Made by a program: the position numbers and the translations under genes. From Sphaerolaimus hirsutus (Eukaryota; Nematoda; Chromadorea; Monhysterida; Sphaerolaimidae): 64,000 nucleotides of DNA. The notes beneath the pieces were generated by a model, which worked only from the letters and a program-made list of their open reading frames with translations, made no database searches and was not told where the DNA came from. Numbering within the stretch: the first letter of the stretch is position 1; the number at the start of each line of letters is the position of its first letter. Shown one piece after another: positions 21,901 through 29,410 of this stretch. Location of the stretch: contig OZ038458.1 in NCBI GenBank assembly GCA_964036195.1, positions 124,001 to 188,000 of the forward strand, written 5' to 3'.

Positions 21901-24900
21901 ACACATTTTGTACCACACTTGCCTCACGCCAACCCCCAGGGCTCTAGCGGCACGACTGCAAATGCGAGCGTGGGCGCGGCGGCAGCGCAGCAGCAGCAGC
22001 AACAACCGACTGCAGCCGCAGCGGCGCCCAGTCTGTGGGTGTCGCTGAGCAACGTGCCCTACAGGAGCACCAAGGCGGACATCGACGACTGGCTGACGCA
22101 GCACAAGATGCCCATGCCGCTGACCATTGAGAATGTGTGTAGCATTGGTTTTTGATGTTTGTTTTGTTTGAGGGTCATAAACCAAATTTTCCGCATTTTT
22201 CCATCACACTGATATTTTCTAAGTAAATGAGTCGTCATACTGTCAATTCTCTACAAAGACACATGACCCGTCAGGGGTCTCCAGGATTTTGGCCCTCGCG
22301 GGGGCTGGATAGATAGCAAATCGCTCCTCCCGAGGGATAGATAGCTGAAAAAATTTTCTGGGGGGGGCTGGCGGGGGCACAATATATAGGCTTTTTCAAG
22401 GTTAAGAAGGCAGAAAGGGCAAAAAATCGCTAAGAATCAGTTAAAAGTAGCCAAAAGTAAAATGGCTAAAAATAGGTATATAACCATGTATATAGCCGGA
22501 AAGCACGATTTTGAAGGTGAAAAACTATAAAAAGGTGCGAAAATTGGGGCAAAATTTCTCAAAAACCACTCCAGATAGATAGATAGCTGAGCGATTTGGG
22601 GGTGTCTTTGGGGGTAGTAGCCAAAAATTTTGCCTCGGGATAGATAGATAGCTGAGCGGCCTCCGGGATAGATAGATAGCTGGCCGATTTGGGGGGGGGC
22701 AGCCCCCCCCCTAGGAGACCCCTGTGACCCGTGCACATCCGCTAAGCCGTTTGAACTACTGAAATACACTACCGTGCAGAATAGTTGAGACTTTTCACAC
22801 ATAGAGAAACAGTAGGCTGGGGGTCCACCACACTTTTTTGCTTCCCAATTTCTTGTCCCTTGCCCAATTTTGATGCCATTTGAGTATGTCGGGGTTTGAT
22901 GCTGGGGCTCCTACGAAAAAAATTTGTTTGCTCGAATAATCCCCCAGGCCCGAGATAAGGGGGGTCTATAAAATGATGGTCATTAAATATACAGAAAATG
23001 GGCAATCTGGATGAGTGTGTTTGAAGCTTAATAACTCTGGGCTGATTTGAATTATTCATCACTTAAAATGATCGGCATTACCTGCAGATTCTATTTTTGT
23101 GGTCGGTTGAGTCATGTCTAAACTCCGTATGTCAATTTGACCCAGTTTTTGAACATAAAAAATTATTTTTTTGAGCATGCTATCATATACGTTAGATAAC
23201 AAGGATTCATTTAAAACAAAAATGAGTTCAATATCTCTTTCCAATCAAAAGTTATGGCACTTCAAAGTTTTCAATGGTGTCTAAATATTTTATGCTTTTT
23301 ACTGGGGTTTGCAGCATGAAAATTTTGTTATTGAACAGTCTATAACATACTTATGACAGAGAGAATTAATATGACAAAAACGTTTTTTCAATAGCTCCTT
23401 CCAATCAAAAGTTACAAACTTCATCTTCATTCCATCCAAAATAATTGCACATTACTCATTCACAGTTGGGCCAACTCTTCTCCCTAAAAGAGCAAAGCCA
23501 AAACCGCAAATTTACACACCAAATAGCCCCACCCAGTAGTATGCCTGCCCCCATTTCTGAGTTGCTGGCAATGGATGCAAAACTGCAGCAAAAATAAATA
23601 AATGCCACATTTCCATATATGCATTGCCATATGCTGTTCATGCTTAGTATGTTTCTTGCTGCACACAGAGCTCAGTGATGCAGGCAAGCAGTTGCCATGG
23701 TGAAAATTTTGTTAAAAAATGAACGTAGGAATTGGATATAAACTTTAAAGTGAGATGCTGGGTGGCTACTGCCCAAAAGAAGAAAAGTCTCAACTATTCT
23801 GAAACATGAACAAACTGAGTTAATATGTTTGTACACTAGGAATATACGCAGATTTGAACTCGGGGGACTGTCATCCCGGGCATGTGTAGTCAACCCCCCA
23901 GGGTACCCATGTAAAGTATCCAAATGTTTTGCATATCGACCATTTCGAAATTCTGGCAACATTAATCACGCAGGACAAAAAGTCTCAACTATTCTGCACG
24001 GTAGTGTAATATATACCACCTGGAAAAATTAAATTGTGAACAAAAATTCGCGTCACATTACATTGCTGAACTGTCGCTGAGTTTGGCACGAAATTTTCAT
24101 GTGACTTCATCGTCAAATGACGGTAGAACTTTTTGTATACTTCAGTGGCTTCACACCGTGCACGCGTTGTTCAAGCTGGAAGCGTGCCAACTATATTTAA
24201 CGCAAGCGATTTAAATAAAAAGAGGAAAACTTCATTGCTGCTGTACGTTAAGGAATTACGACAGTAAATTTTTTACATCTTTTCACAAAATCGCACGCTT
24301 TAATTATCATTGGCACGCTTCCAGCGTGAGGCGTAAATAATTGCGCGTGCAGGGTGTCACGTGACTGTTCATTCTATATAAATAAAACCAGTTTCGCCCA
24401 CTTCAACCGTCACAATTTATTTCCATCCTGCCCGCAGAAACTGGCCCCCAATGGTCGCGCCTCGGACGTGTGGCTGCTAGAGTTCAGCAAGCTGGGCGAG
24501 TCTGCCAGCGTGCTCGCGTTGAACGATCGCCGCCCCAGTCCCGTGATCGCTGAGAAGGGCACCGGCAGGACTAGGATCGTCGGTTTCGAGTTTCGGTGGT
24601 CATTAGGGTTCAGACGGGACCAGTTTTTCGGACCGGGACCACCTCAGTCCCGACTTTTTGCCGAACCATGTACCGGGACGGCGGTCCCGTTTGAACCCTA
24701 GTGGTCATACTGAGTTTTTTGTTGAGGATGTGTAAATGCAATTTGTAATGAAGAAAGCATTAACATTATTTTGTAAAAATTGAAAAAAGAAGTGAAAATG
24801 TGTCATTAATCTGCGGAAATCAGCAAAACAATATTATTTGTTGCGCCGTTGTTAATTTGACTATAAATTTGTCAATTAATCTGTTAACTGAACCTCTGAG

Positions 24901-27900
24901 CTGAACACTGAGAAGTTTGTAGTAAAAAAACTGAAGTTTGTAGTAAGTGCGAGCGGTAACATTAATTCATTCTAAAAAAATCTAAAAATTCTAAATCTAC
25001 ATCCTCAACCCACGATGAACAAAACTACAACGATCAACATGCCCAGGTGCGCATATCTTACACGGCCGACCGGCCGACCACATTGGGGAAACGTGGCACG
25101 CGCAGCCGCTCGCCGCAGCACAAATTCGCGCCCAAGCCCAACAGAGACAGGTCGCCCGCGGTGAAGAAACACCGCAGGTTTGAGGCCGCTTTTTTCGGGT
25201 TTTCTGATTCTGATGTCCTGGGGTAGATTTTTTTTGGCGCCGTTGAGAAGTTTATTGTCCAGTGCTATTCGTGATCGGTCTCGATTTTTTATGCTTATCA
25301 AACACACGAAGCTGACGGGTCGAGCCTATTACGCATGTAAACCCATTATACAGTGCGCGCACACACAGGGTGCGGCAATTTACACGCCCCTCTAGATTTC
25401 ACTTCTCACTTCTCATTTTGCGGAACAGCCATAGAGCTCAGAGTATCGAGTTGCCCGACAACACATTACTTTTATACTTATGCTTGCCCAAAATTTGGGA
25501 TGATATAAATATTTTGTACAGTTCAAACAGTATTGACTTTTCGGATCGAAATTAGTTTTTCGAATTTCCGTGATCACGCGATTGGGGCCTCGGTGGAAAT
25601 TAGGGTGTCAACTTTCCGTTTTCCGTTTCCGCTTTCCGCGGGCAAAATTTTTTCCGTAAAAAAATTGTTGACACCCTAGTAGAAATTATGGGTATTTGGG
25701 ATCTGGATCTTCTTCGAACTCTACTACAAAAAATGTAGTAATCAGTATTGCGGAAAAAGGACACATAGATAGATACCCCCTATCCAGGGGTCTCCTAGGG
25801 GGGGGCCGCCCCCCCCCAAATCCCCCAGCTATCTATCTATCCCGGAGGCCGCTCAGCTATCTATCTATCCCGAATGCAAATTTTTTGGCTATATATCCCC
25901 CAAATCGGCCAGCTATCTACCTATATGTGTAGCGATTTTTGACTAATTTCGACCCAATTTTCGCTCAAAATCGCTAATTTTCGTACCTTTTTATAGTTTT
26001 TCACCTTTAAAATCGCGGTTTCGTCTATACACATGTTTATATACCTATTTTTAGACATTTTTTCCTTTCTGCCTCCTATGCATTGAAAAAGCCTATATAT
26101 TTTGCCCCCACGAGCCCCCCCCCCACAGGGCCGTATCCAGGGGGGGGCGGGGGGGGCTGCAGCCCCCCCCTCCCGGGGCGAGACCAGAAAGTGACCGGAA
26201 AATGCGACTTTTTCAACGTCAGCGTAAAAAATTTTGCGCGCAAGCGCGCATTCTTCACCATACATAAATGTATTATCATCTGATTTGCTCCATGTGGCCG
26301 CAAATCGTTGTAAATACACTCAATCTTGTGCTTTTTGCTGTTTTGTATGTATATTTACATACATATACAGCGTTCCATGGCGCTGACGCCAACGCCAATA
26401 GCGCCATGACGTGGCGCCGACTAATGGCGCCAGCGCCATAGCGCCATTCCGCCACTATTTAGCTAAAATTTTAGGGGGGGGGCTGAGCCCCCCCCCCTCG
26501 CCGGCCTCCGTAAACAAGCAGCCCCCCCCCGCTCAAAAATCCTGGATACGTCCCTGCCCCCCAGGAAAATTTTCAGCTTTCTATCCCTCCGCAAGAACTA
26601 TTTGCTATCTATCCAGCCCCCGCGAAGGCCAAAATCTTGGAGACCCCCGCCCCAATCATATGCGTACTTCCCAGCGCAACATAAAACCCCCTCAATGGCT
26701 GCCCAGATCGCCCGAGCACCAGCGCAACGGGGATGCGCACAGACCTGCGGCGGCCGGCCGCGGCGCCCCGGCGGACAAGCGGGAACCCGTCAAACTGGGC
26801 CACGGGTCTGGCGCCGGCGCCAAGCGACGCACGCCCACGCCGCCCAAGAAAGGTGCTCACTGCTTTTTGGCGGCCCCTGTGCCGGTGCACAAGTTTACCC
26901 GGTGCACAAGTAACTAAAGTAGTAAAAGGGCGTCATGGAGCGACGTACTTTGGCGCTCTCAATTGGTGCCATTCCATCACTAATCATGTGTATACTTGTT
27001 GTTTTGGAGGGGGGTTCGCAGGGGTTCAATATATAAGGAGAAGCTTTTCAAGCTTTAGAAGGAAAAAAAGGAGAAAAAATCGATAGATATGTAGATAGCT
27101 GTAGTTTTTTGGGGGTAACCCCCCCTCCAACACCCGATACTGAACCCCTGCAGTGCCCATGGAGACCCAGTGCTCAAATACGGGGGCCTCAACCAAGCAC
27201 CGGGTCTACATTGGCACCTACTTGTGCACTGGGTTCTATCCGTTTGGCACACCATTGGGGAAAGCTAGAACACAGGGGTCTCCAGGATTTTTACCCTTGA
27301 CAGATACCAAATCGCTCCTCCTTATATAGGTTAATGTTGTTGGGGGGGGGGTTTGCGGTGGTGCAATATTTTGGATTGTCTATATATTTAGGAGTGAAAA
27401 TTGTGGAAAAATCGCTTTGTGTGAGGGGGGGATTCAGGGGTACTAGTAAAAATATAATTAGCTGAGCGGCCCCATGTATAAGATAGCTGGGCGATTAGGG
27501 GGGTAACCCCGATTGCATAATACACACCTAATGAACAAACCCCAATATCTCAACCACCCTGACTTCTCGCAGCGCCGACGCCCGAAACGGAGTTCTGGGT
27601 GTGCGCCAGCTCGCTGCCGTCGGACATGTCGGCGGCGGCCGTGCGCGCCCAGTTCATCAAAGCCACCGACTGCGACGTGCTCGACGTGCGGCACCGCATC
27701 GACCAGGGCAAGGCGTTCGTGAGGCTGCCCAGTGCGGACGATAAGACCAGAGCGTTGAGGTTGGTCGCTGGCCGCACTACCGGACCCTGGAGAATGTCAA
27801 ATGTAGTGTAAAATGCACTGGACAAGTTCTTTAACTATTTTGCGTGACTTTTGACACTTTGCATGACATTTTACATTTTACAGGGCATTTTTCAAAGTCT

Positions 27901-29320
27901 GGGACTTGTACCTGGTCGATGTTTTTTTTGGGCGCCATTTTTAGCTGGGTGTACTTTTTACCGGCGGCTGAGGACATTGCTTTCAAAATGACTTTTTGTA
28001 GTTGTCGTGTGATTCAAATTGTTGCATTGTTTTTAAGTCATCCGATTTNNNNNNNNNNNNNNNNNNNNNNNNNNNNNNNNNNNNNNNNNNNNNNNNNNNN
28101 NNNNNNNNNNNNNNNNNNNNNNNNNNNNNNNNNNNNNNNNNNNNNNNNNNNNNNNNNNNNNNNNNNNNNNNNNNNNNNNNNNNNNNNNNNNNNNNNNNNN
28201 NNNNNNNNNNNNNNNNNNNNNNNNNNNNNNNNNNNNNNNNNNNNNNNNTACGATCCTTACGAAAATTTCTGACGAAATAATAAACCCCCCCCCCCCCCCT
28301 CGAATAAACCCCCCCCCCCTCGAATTAACCCCCCCCCCCCTTAAATTTTGCTGGCGAAATAATAAACCCCCATGGGGGTATTTCGAGGTAATACGGTAAC
28401 CCATTATTAAAAGAAAAATAAATGTAGCTGATTAAATAACTTTCTCGCAGGTCACATTTTGTACGTGCCGCCGGGCGCGGCGCCTCCAGAAGCGGCAAAA
28501 GTGCCTAAGAAGCCTAATCGTGCTCTCATGGATGATCTGAGGAAAAAGTTTCCTGGCGGCGGAGTTTTGAGTACCTCTGGATTGCCTGTGAGGCGTTTTT
28601 TCCTTTCTTTGATCGAACGTAGTGTTTAAAAAAAAGTCCACAAATGAGCATCAAAAAGACGACCTATAACTGGCAAGTAATTAACAAGAGCCAATTATAA
28701 AATCAAGAAAGAAGTCGCTTTATGAGTGTCAACTGAAACGACAAATAAGCAGCCAAAAGATATCAAAACATGTCAATATAAGTGGCAAGTGAAGAGGCAG
28801 TGAAAAAATCAAAATACAAGTGAGATGTAAGGAGACGAATGGCGAGTAAAAAAACATAAATGGAAACAAGTTTTTCACGCTTTCTCGTCACTTGTCACTT
28901 GTCTTTTAACTTGCCATTTATTGTCACTTGCCACTTAGAAATTGACTTCTCATCTAATTTTTTACATGCCTTTTCGCTTGCCACTTCTCAAATTACTTGC
29001 AACTTACAACTTATCGTCATACTTCTCCACTTGCATAATAGACTCCGTATATATTTATCTATATATCTATTTCTTTCCCCCCCCCACAGCACGACACCAA
29101 AATGGAGGACCTACTGTCGCTGTTCTCCGCTTACGGGCTGCAACGTCTCTCTGTACGCATGTACCACGTGGCAAATACGCAAACCACCGGCGATTGCGTG
29201 TTGCTGTGCCGCGACTCTAAAGCGGCCGCCCAGGCCGCCAGACAACTAGATGGATGTCCAGTCAGGGGTAATACTCGATTGGGCGTTGTCTGTTATGGAG
29301 ACTTGCATTTGGATGTCTAG
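9706..29320 (+). CDS. Multi-exon RNA-binding protein gene (Q/P-rich, four RRMs), 5' end missing
   Basis: Eighteen exons were placed by AG/GT boundaries and by requiring phase to carry across every junction. A nineteenth is hidden in the N gap and is read from the second copy at 55778-55931. The sum is 4092 nt, a whole number of codons ending in TAG at 29318-29320. Layout in the visible protein: residues 1-215 Q/P-rich; 215-395 PQRD repeats; 395-565 Gly/Arg-rich; 565-835 Q/P-rich with LDR motifs; RRM A about 836-922; RRM B about 950-1045; an RS/KR-rich linker; RRM C about 1130-1210; RRM D about 1280-1360. Several RRMs joined by RSRSP-like linkers recall RBM12/SWAN proteins of the nucleus. A role in RNA processing is inferred from the domains only. 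No start codon or promoter was found; the 5' exons lie upstream or were missed. The weakest junctions are the donors at 12662, 24579 and 27764, chosen for phase. Confidence 0.82.
10196..10363 (+). CDS. RRM-protein exon b
   Basis: The acceptor is cgcag|ATG and the donor CTG|gttggt. It has 56 codons, phase 0 at both ends. It encodes MGPPPNMSQQQQQQPP followed by more Gln/Pro and a QFDNFHPQHGG segment. A TA-flanked element begins 8 bp after the donor, so the first bases of the intron lie right beside mobile DNA. Confidence 0.75.
10371..11518. mobile_element. TA-flanked foldback element in an RRM-gene intron
   Basis: Left end CACTCCTGCAAAAATG, right end the near-complement, TA on both sides (10369-10370 and 11519-11520). 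A hAT MITE (10520-10952) is nested in it. A right-hand fragment of the same family ends at 48801. It starts 8 bp from the exon b donor. Confidence 0.8.
10520..10952 (+). mobile_element. hAT MITE, CAGGGCCGTATCCAGG family
   Basis: Perfect 8-bp duplication atcttgtg. The ends CAGGG(A/C)CGTATCCAGG are a variant of CAGTGGCGTAGCCAGG; the interior (GCGCGCTTGCGCGC-type palindrome near 10637, GGCGCC cluster at 10775-10840) is shared with the first group. Confidence 0.93.
11791..12016 (+). CDS. RRM-protein exon c
   Basis: The acceptor is cgccgcag|CAA and the donor CAAG|gtctgt. It has 226 nt, entering in phase 0 and leaving one base (G) that joins AT of the next exon to give Asp. The product is Gln/Ala/Pro-rich (QSEQSGTPTAQAV at the start, FQQTQHAHQ at the end). 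The carried phase makes this junction well supported. Confidence 0.78.
12121..12661 (+). CDS. RRM-protein exon d, PQRD tandem repeats
   Basis: The acceptor is gactacag|AT; the reading frame gives DWRASRQPQRDDSY at the start. It holds about 12 copies of a degenerate 11-residue unit, roughly Q-P-P-Q-R-D-x-x-Y-G-S, ending near 12560, then a non-repeat tail (WRPRPDVHNVEQQGY). A Tyr/Gly/Ser/Gln repeat of this sort is typical of disordered, condensate-prone regions of RNA-binding proteins. The 3' end is uncertain. The donor G|gttggt at 12662 was chosen because it leaves the two bases needed by the next exon; donors at 12619, 12645 and 12655 break the phase. Confidence 0.78.
12714..13396. mobile_element. 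Element with repeated AAAAGTACCGATCTAC units
   Basis: Inverted ends GAAGGGTGTGCTTCTAAAAG, flanked by ATAT. About eight direct copies of a unit like taaaagtaccgatctacac occur at irregular spacing (near 12727, 12899, 12941, 12990, 13017, 13085, 13125 and 13162), and the right end carries it inverted. No coding. Confidence 0.75.
13417..13990. mobile_element. hAT-like element filled with GGGATC repeats
   Basis: Perfect 8-bp duplication cacatgag. Ends TAGGGTTCAAACGGGA and exact complement. Both arms consist largely of GGGATCGGGATT units in the same orientation, broken by short spacers. Close relative at 31640-32205. Confidence 0.93.
14386..15936. mobile_element. hAT-like element with GGAAAACGG repeats carrying retrotransposon sequence
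   Basis: Perfect 8-bp duplication catgggat. Begins TAGGGTGTCAAA and ends TTTGACACCCTA. Arms of about 250 bp hold repeated ggaaaacggaaaggtaaa units. Between them lies the BEL/Pao-like fragment at about 14650-15740. Much smaller relative at 25601-25678. Confidence 0.9.
14865..15740 (+). pseudogene. Broken BEL/Pao-type reverse transcriptase fragment
   Basis: Three frames together show BEL/Pao reverse-transcriptase features: RIVYDGSAGKPSFNECLFRG at about 14865-14925, then after a frame change LIADIEKAFLQIG at about 14975-15015, FKRVLFGLVCSP near 15120, and later NNIYVDNF and MNMREWLSNS at about 15250-15370, then AYDPIGFTAPVSL near 15560 and WDEPIED. Stops and frameshifts separate the parts, so it is not functional. 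No LTRs, protease, integrase or gag were found. It sits inside the arms of a hAT-like element, either captured or inserted. Confidence 0.82.
16531..16725 (+). CDS. RRM-protein exon e, Gly/Arg-rich
   Basis: The acceptor is atccacag|C and the donor GCG|gtgcgt. The frame reads GGIGRGGGSDFNPPPQRGS at the start and ends ARGAAESFTP plus two bases. This frame has no Met near its start, so a simple ORF search misses it. Joining its last CG to T of the next exon gives Arg. A donor AA|gtaggg at 16689 looks stronger but breaks the frame. Confidence 0.65.
16845..17662. mobile_element. hAT-like element with TCGATATT repeats, left end degraded
   Basis: Right end GTTTGAACCCTA, as in 36871-38118, whose interior it shares (ttttggtatagcaag near 17034). 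Both ends have arrays of tcgatattcgatattttt. The left TAGGG terminus is missing; atgcaa occurs on both sides. It lies in the intron before exon f. Confidence 0.7.
17832..18144 (+). CDS. RRM-protein exon f, MERG repeats
   Basis: The acceptor is atccgcag|T and the donor CAG|gtgata. The frame reads GRGLSRGGG, then six or seven copies of a unit like M-E-R-G-G-G-G-S, then a Pro/Ala segment and KSEPRDVKPD. Arg-Gly repeats of this type commonly bind RNA and are arginine-methylated (family knowledge). An alternative in-phase donor (CAG|gtgcag) lies 18 nt earlier. Confidence 0.75.
18366..18671 (+). CDS. RRM-protein exon g
   Basis: The acceptor is aacgcag|AAA and the donor CAC|gttcgt. It has 102 codons, phase 0 at both ends. 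It starts KSLESATTAYKAEQQMMM, then Gln and Pro runs, and holds SLLDRVAPPH, the first of the recurrent LDR motifs. An APPPPQQRQMDAPPQQ segment follows. Confidence 0.78.
18757..19072 (+). CDS. RRM-protein exon h, long poly-Gln
   Basis: The acceptor is tctacag|AAT and the donor GCAG|gtggat. It has 316 nt and leaves one base. A CAG/CAA run at about 18856-18940 encodes a long Gln tract, likely length-variable. It is followed by DINFSPFASKPPED and two LDR motifs (NILDRRQSA and NMLDRVPPPH). Confidence 0.78.
19334..19526 (+). CDS. RRM-protein exon i
   Basis: The acceptor is actgcag|CA and the donor TT|gtgagt, a strong consensus. The frame reads AMGGTPTFGAAVAAFG and ends DAFGGILDR plus TT, which joins C of the next exon to give Phe. 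This is the fourth LDR motif, directly before RRM A. Confidence 0.78.
19690..20092. mobile_element. CCGTATTTCCTCGAAATACC element, copy 1
   Basis: Ends CCGTATTTCCTCG and its complement; TA precedes the left end, while the right flank is tg. Long G runs occur next to gtatttcgagg motifs. Same family as 33003-33424, where the TA duplication is proven by an empty site. Confidence 0.75.
20405..20572 (+). CDS. RRM-protein exon j, first half of RRM A
   Basis: The acceptor is gccgcag|C. The frame gives YVRVSNIPRELLSRG (strand 1, RNP2-like), an ELGRFFGRDL helix, then LHVDKHRRVAVVRVN (strands 2-3, RNP1-like) and QRDVE. The donor GA|gtcagt at 20573 keeps the frame into exon k; the nearby TCA|gtttgg does not. 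Confidence 0.8.
20831..20921 (+). CDS. RRM-protein exon k, end of RRM A
   Basis: The acceptor is gtcgtag|A and the donor CAG|gttact. It encodes TIRTKNGIMNVVVGDSAVDE, the second helix and fourth strand, closing RRM A. Only 91 nt long. Confidence 0.75.
21173..21618 (+). mobile_element. hAT MITE, CAGGGACGTATCCAGG family
   Basis: Perfect 8-bp duplication gtcacgta. The left end has one substitution (CAAGG). It contains the GCGCGCTAGCGCGC palindrome near 21296 and a GGCGCC cluster at 21438-21508. It lies in the intron between exons k and l. Confidence 0.92.
21940..22134 (+). CDS. RRM-protein exon l, start of RRM B
   Basis: The acceptor is cccccag|GGC and the donor AAT|gtgtgt. It has 65 codons, phase 0 at both ends. 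An Ala/Gln linker is followed by SLWVSLSNVPYRSTKADIDD, a clear first strand and first helix of an RRM, ending MPLTIEN. Confidence 0.82.
22272..22724 (+). mobile_element. hAT MITE, CAGGGGTCTC family
   Basis: Perfect 8-bp duplication tgacccgt; ends CAGGGGTCTCC and GGAGACCCCTG. Nearly identical in order to 2610-3107 with small deletions. Confidence 0.93.
22767..24006. mobile_element. Tc1/mariner-like element of 1.24 kb, copy 2
   Basis: TA-flanked inverted ends CACTACCGTGCAGAATAG. Collinear with 3963-5223 with scattered substitutions and small deletions. No transposase recognised. It lies in the intron between exons l and m. Confidence 0.82.
24009..24437. other. Intron sequence, no gene seen
   Basis: AT-rich sequence holding two agcgtg-type inverted segments (gcttccagcgtg near 24316 against agctggaagcgtg near 24173), perhaps an old foldback. 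Confidence 0.4.
24438..24578 (+). CDS. RRM-protein exon m, middle of RRM B
   Basis: The acceptor is cccgcag|AAA. It encodes KLAPNGRASDVWLLEFSKLG (third strand, RNP1-like) and a helix ending VLALNDRRP. The donor ATC|gtcggt was chosen for phase 0 into exon n; the CG|gttt four bases on breaks it. A 97-bp hAT-like element sits 25 bp downstream. Confidence 0.75.
24604..24700. mobile_element. Minimal hAT-like element, 97 bp, GGGACC type
   Basis: Perfect 8-bp duplication gtggtcat. Ends TAGGGTTCAGACGGGAC and GTCCCGTTTGAACCCTA. It is little more than two ends of the element type at 59636-60445. It sits 25 bp after the exon m donor. Confidence 0.93.
25047..25177 (+). CDS. RRM-protein exon n, end of RRM B and RS-like linker
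   Basis: The acceptor is gcccag|GTG and the donor CGCAG|gtttga. It encodes VRISYTADRP (fourth strand) and a basic linker with RGTRSRSPQHKF and NRDRSPAVKKHR. RSRSP linkers between RRMs are also seen in RBM12. The last two bases (AG) join A of the next exon to give Arg. Confidence 0.78.
25178..25592. other. Intron sequence with two repeat ends
   Basis: At 25316-25345 gcctattacgcatgtaaaccc recurs at 63955-63975 at the window edge. At 25365 cagggtgcggcaattta matches the ends of the element at 35624-36154. No coding frame. Confidence 0.45.
25601..25678. mobile_element. Minimal hAT-like element, 78 bp, TTTCCG type
   Basis: Flanks gtggaaat and gtagaaat (7 of 8). Ends TAGGGTGTCAACTTTCCG and TTGACACCCTA: a tiny member of the family at 14386-15936. 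Confidence 0.88.
25785..26649 (-). mobile_element. hAT MITE, CAGGGGTCTC family, interrupted
   Basis: Flanks cccctatc and ccccaatc (7 of 8). It is split by the hAT MITE at 26126-26556. In copy 2 the same element continues without that insertion (54033-54240). Confidence 0.85.
26126..26556 (+). mobile_element. hAT MITE, CAGGGCCGTATCCAGG family, absent from copy 2
   Basis: Ends CAGGGCCGTATCCAGG and CCTGGATACGTCCCTG. The duplication is a C run plus A, so its edge is fuzzy, but the unoccupied site in copy 2 (about 54125-54142) confirms the borders. GCGCGCAAGCGCGC palindrome near 26236. Confidence 0.92.
26707..26852 (+). CDS. RRM-protein exon o, basic linker
   Basis: The acceptor is gcccag|A and the donor AAAG|gtgctc. 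The frame reads SPEHQRNGDAHRPAAAG, then DKREPVKLGHGSGAG and KRRTPTPPKK. It leaves one base that joins CG to give Ala. The second copy at 54280-54424 is one base shorter, which shifts the frame there. Confidence 0.78.
27006..27512. repeat. Two degraded CAGGGG-family fragments
   Basis: 27006-27150 and 27274-27512 hold atagatagct, aatcgctcctcc and aaaaatcgct motifs of the family at 2610-3107. Both are shared with copy 2 (54580-54722 and 54835-55058), so they predate the split. They fill the intron between exons o and p. Confidence 0.65.
27573..27763 (+). CDS. RRM-protein exon p, most of RRM C
   Basis: The acceptor is tctcgcag|CG. The frame reads APTPETEFWVCASSLPSDMS (first strand), AAAVRAQF (helix), CDVLDVRH, GKAFVRLP (third strand) and DDKTRALRL. 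The in-phase donor is TTG|gtcgct; the more obvious GAG|gttggt four bases earlier breaks the frame with the next exon as read in copy 2. Confidence 0.82.
27775..27912. repeat. Short foldback with TGTCAAATGTCATGC-like sequence
   Basis: Left arm aatgtcaaatgtagtgtaaaatg and right arm cattttacattttacaggg pair imperfectly, with gactttgaaaaatgccctg-type ends. Related units occur near 6965-7070, 11575-11610, 21125-21170, 44890-45010 and 51885-52175. It begins 12 bp after the exon p donor. Confidence 0.5.
28049..28248. other. Assembly gap (200 N) hiding RRM-protein exon q
   Basis: Exactly 200 N, so the size is nominal. In the second copy the matching intron interval holds an exon (55778-55931) needed for phase and for the last strand of RRM C. 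Sequence after the gap is the inside and right end of a CCGTATT element, ending TAATACGG|TA near 28397. Long C runs (28285-28340) probably broke the assembly. Confidence 0.85.
28451..28587 (+). CDS. RRM-protein exon r, start of RRM D
   Basis: The acceptor is ctcgcag|GT and the donor CCT|gtgagg. The frame reads GHILYVPPGAAPPEAAK, then RALMDDLRKKFPGG and GVLSTSGLP, the first strand of RRM D. It enters in phase 1, matching the single base left by the exon seen at 55778-55931. Confidence 0.8.
28655..29035. repeat. CACTTGCCACTT foldback in the last intron
   Basis: The left part reads ggcaagt units on the plus strand and the right part reads the complement (cacttgccacttc), so the intron folds on itself. 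It is shared with copy 2 (56855-57735), where a hAT MITE has inserted into it. Confidence 0.6.
29090..29320 (+). CDS. RRM-protein terminal exon, rest of RRM D and stop
   Basis: The acceptor is cccacag|CAC, phase 0. It encodes HDTKMEDLLSLFSAYGL (helix), RLSVRMYHV, GDCVLLCRD (RNP1-like third strand), SKAAAQAARQLDG (helix) and RLGVVCYGDLHLDV, then TAG. The protein ends right after the RRM fold, as RBM12 does. No convincing AATAAA signal is visible close by; the 3' UTR start runs into a foldback hairpin at 29411. Confidence 0.85.
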   Translation, partial: HDTKMEDLLSLFSAYGLQRLSVRMYHVANTQTTGDCVLLCRDSKAAAQAARQLDGCPVRGNTRLGVVCYGDLHLDV

Positions 29321-29410
29321 AGGGCTTGGTTTGGGGTTTAGGTGATATTTAGAGTCTCGTTTTGGAGTTTGCAGTTTGTTTTTGTTTTTGAGGATGCTTA
29401 GTGGATATTG

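Noticed and set aside
28033-28404. Open frames crossing the N gaps
   Set aside because: They are artefacts of translating N as open sequence.
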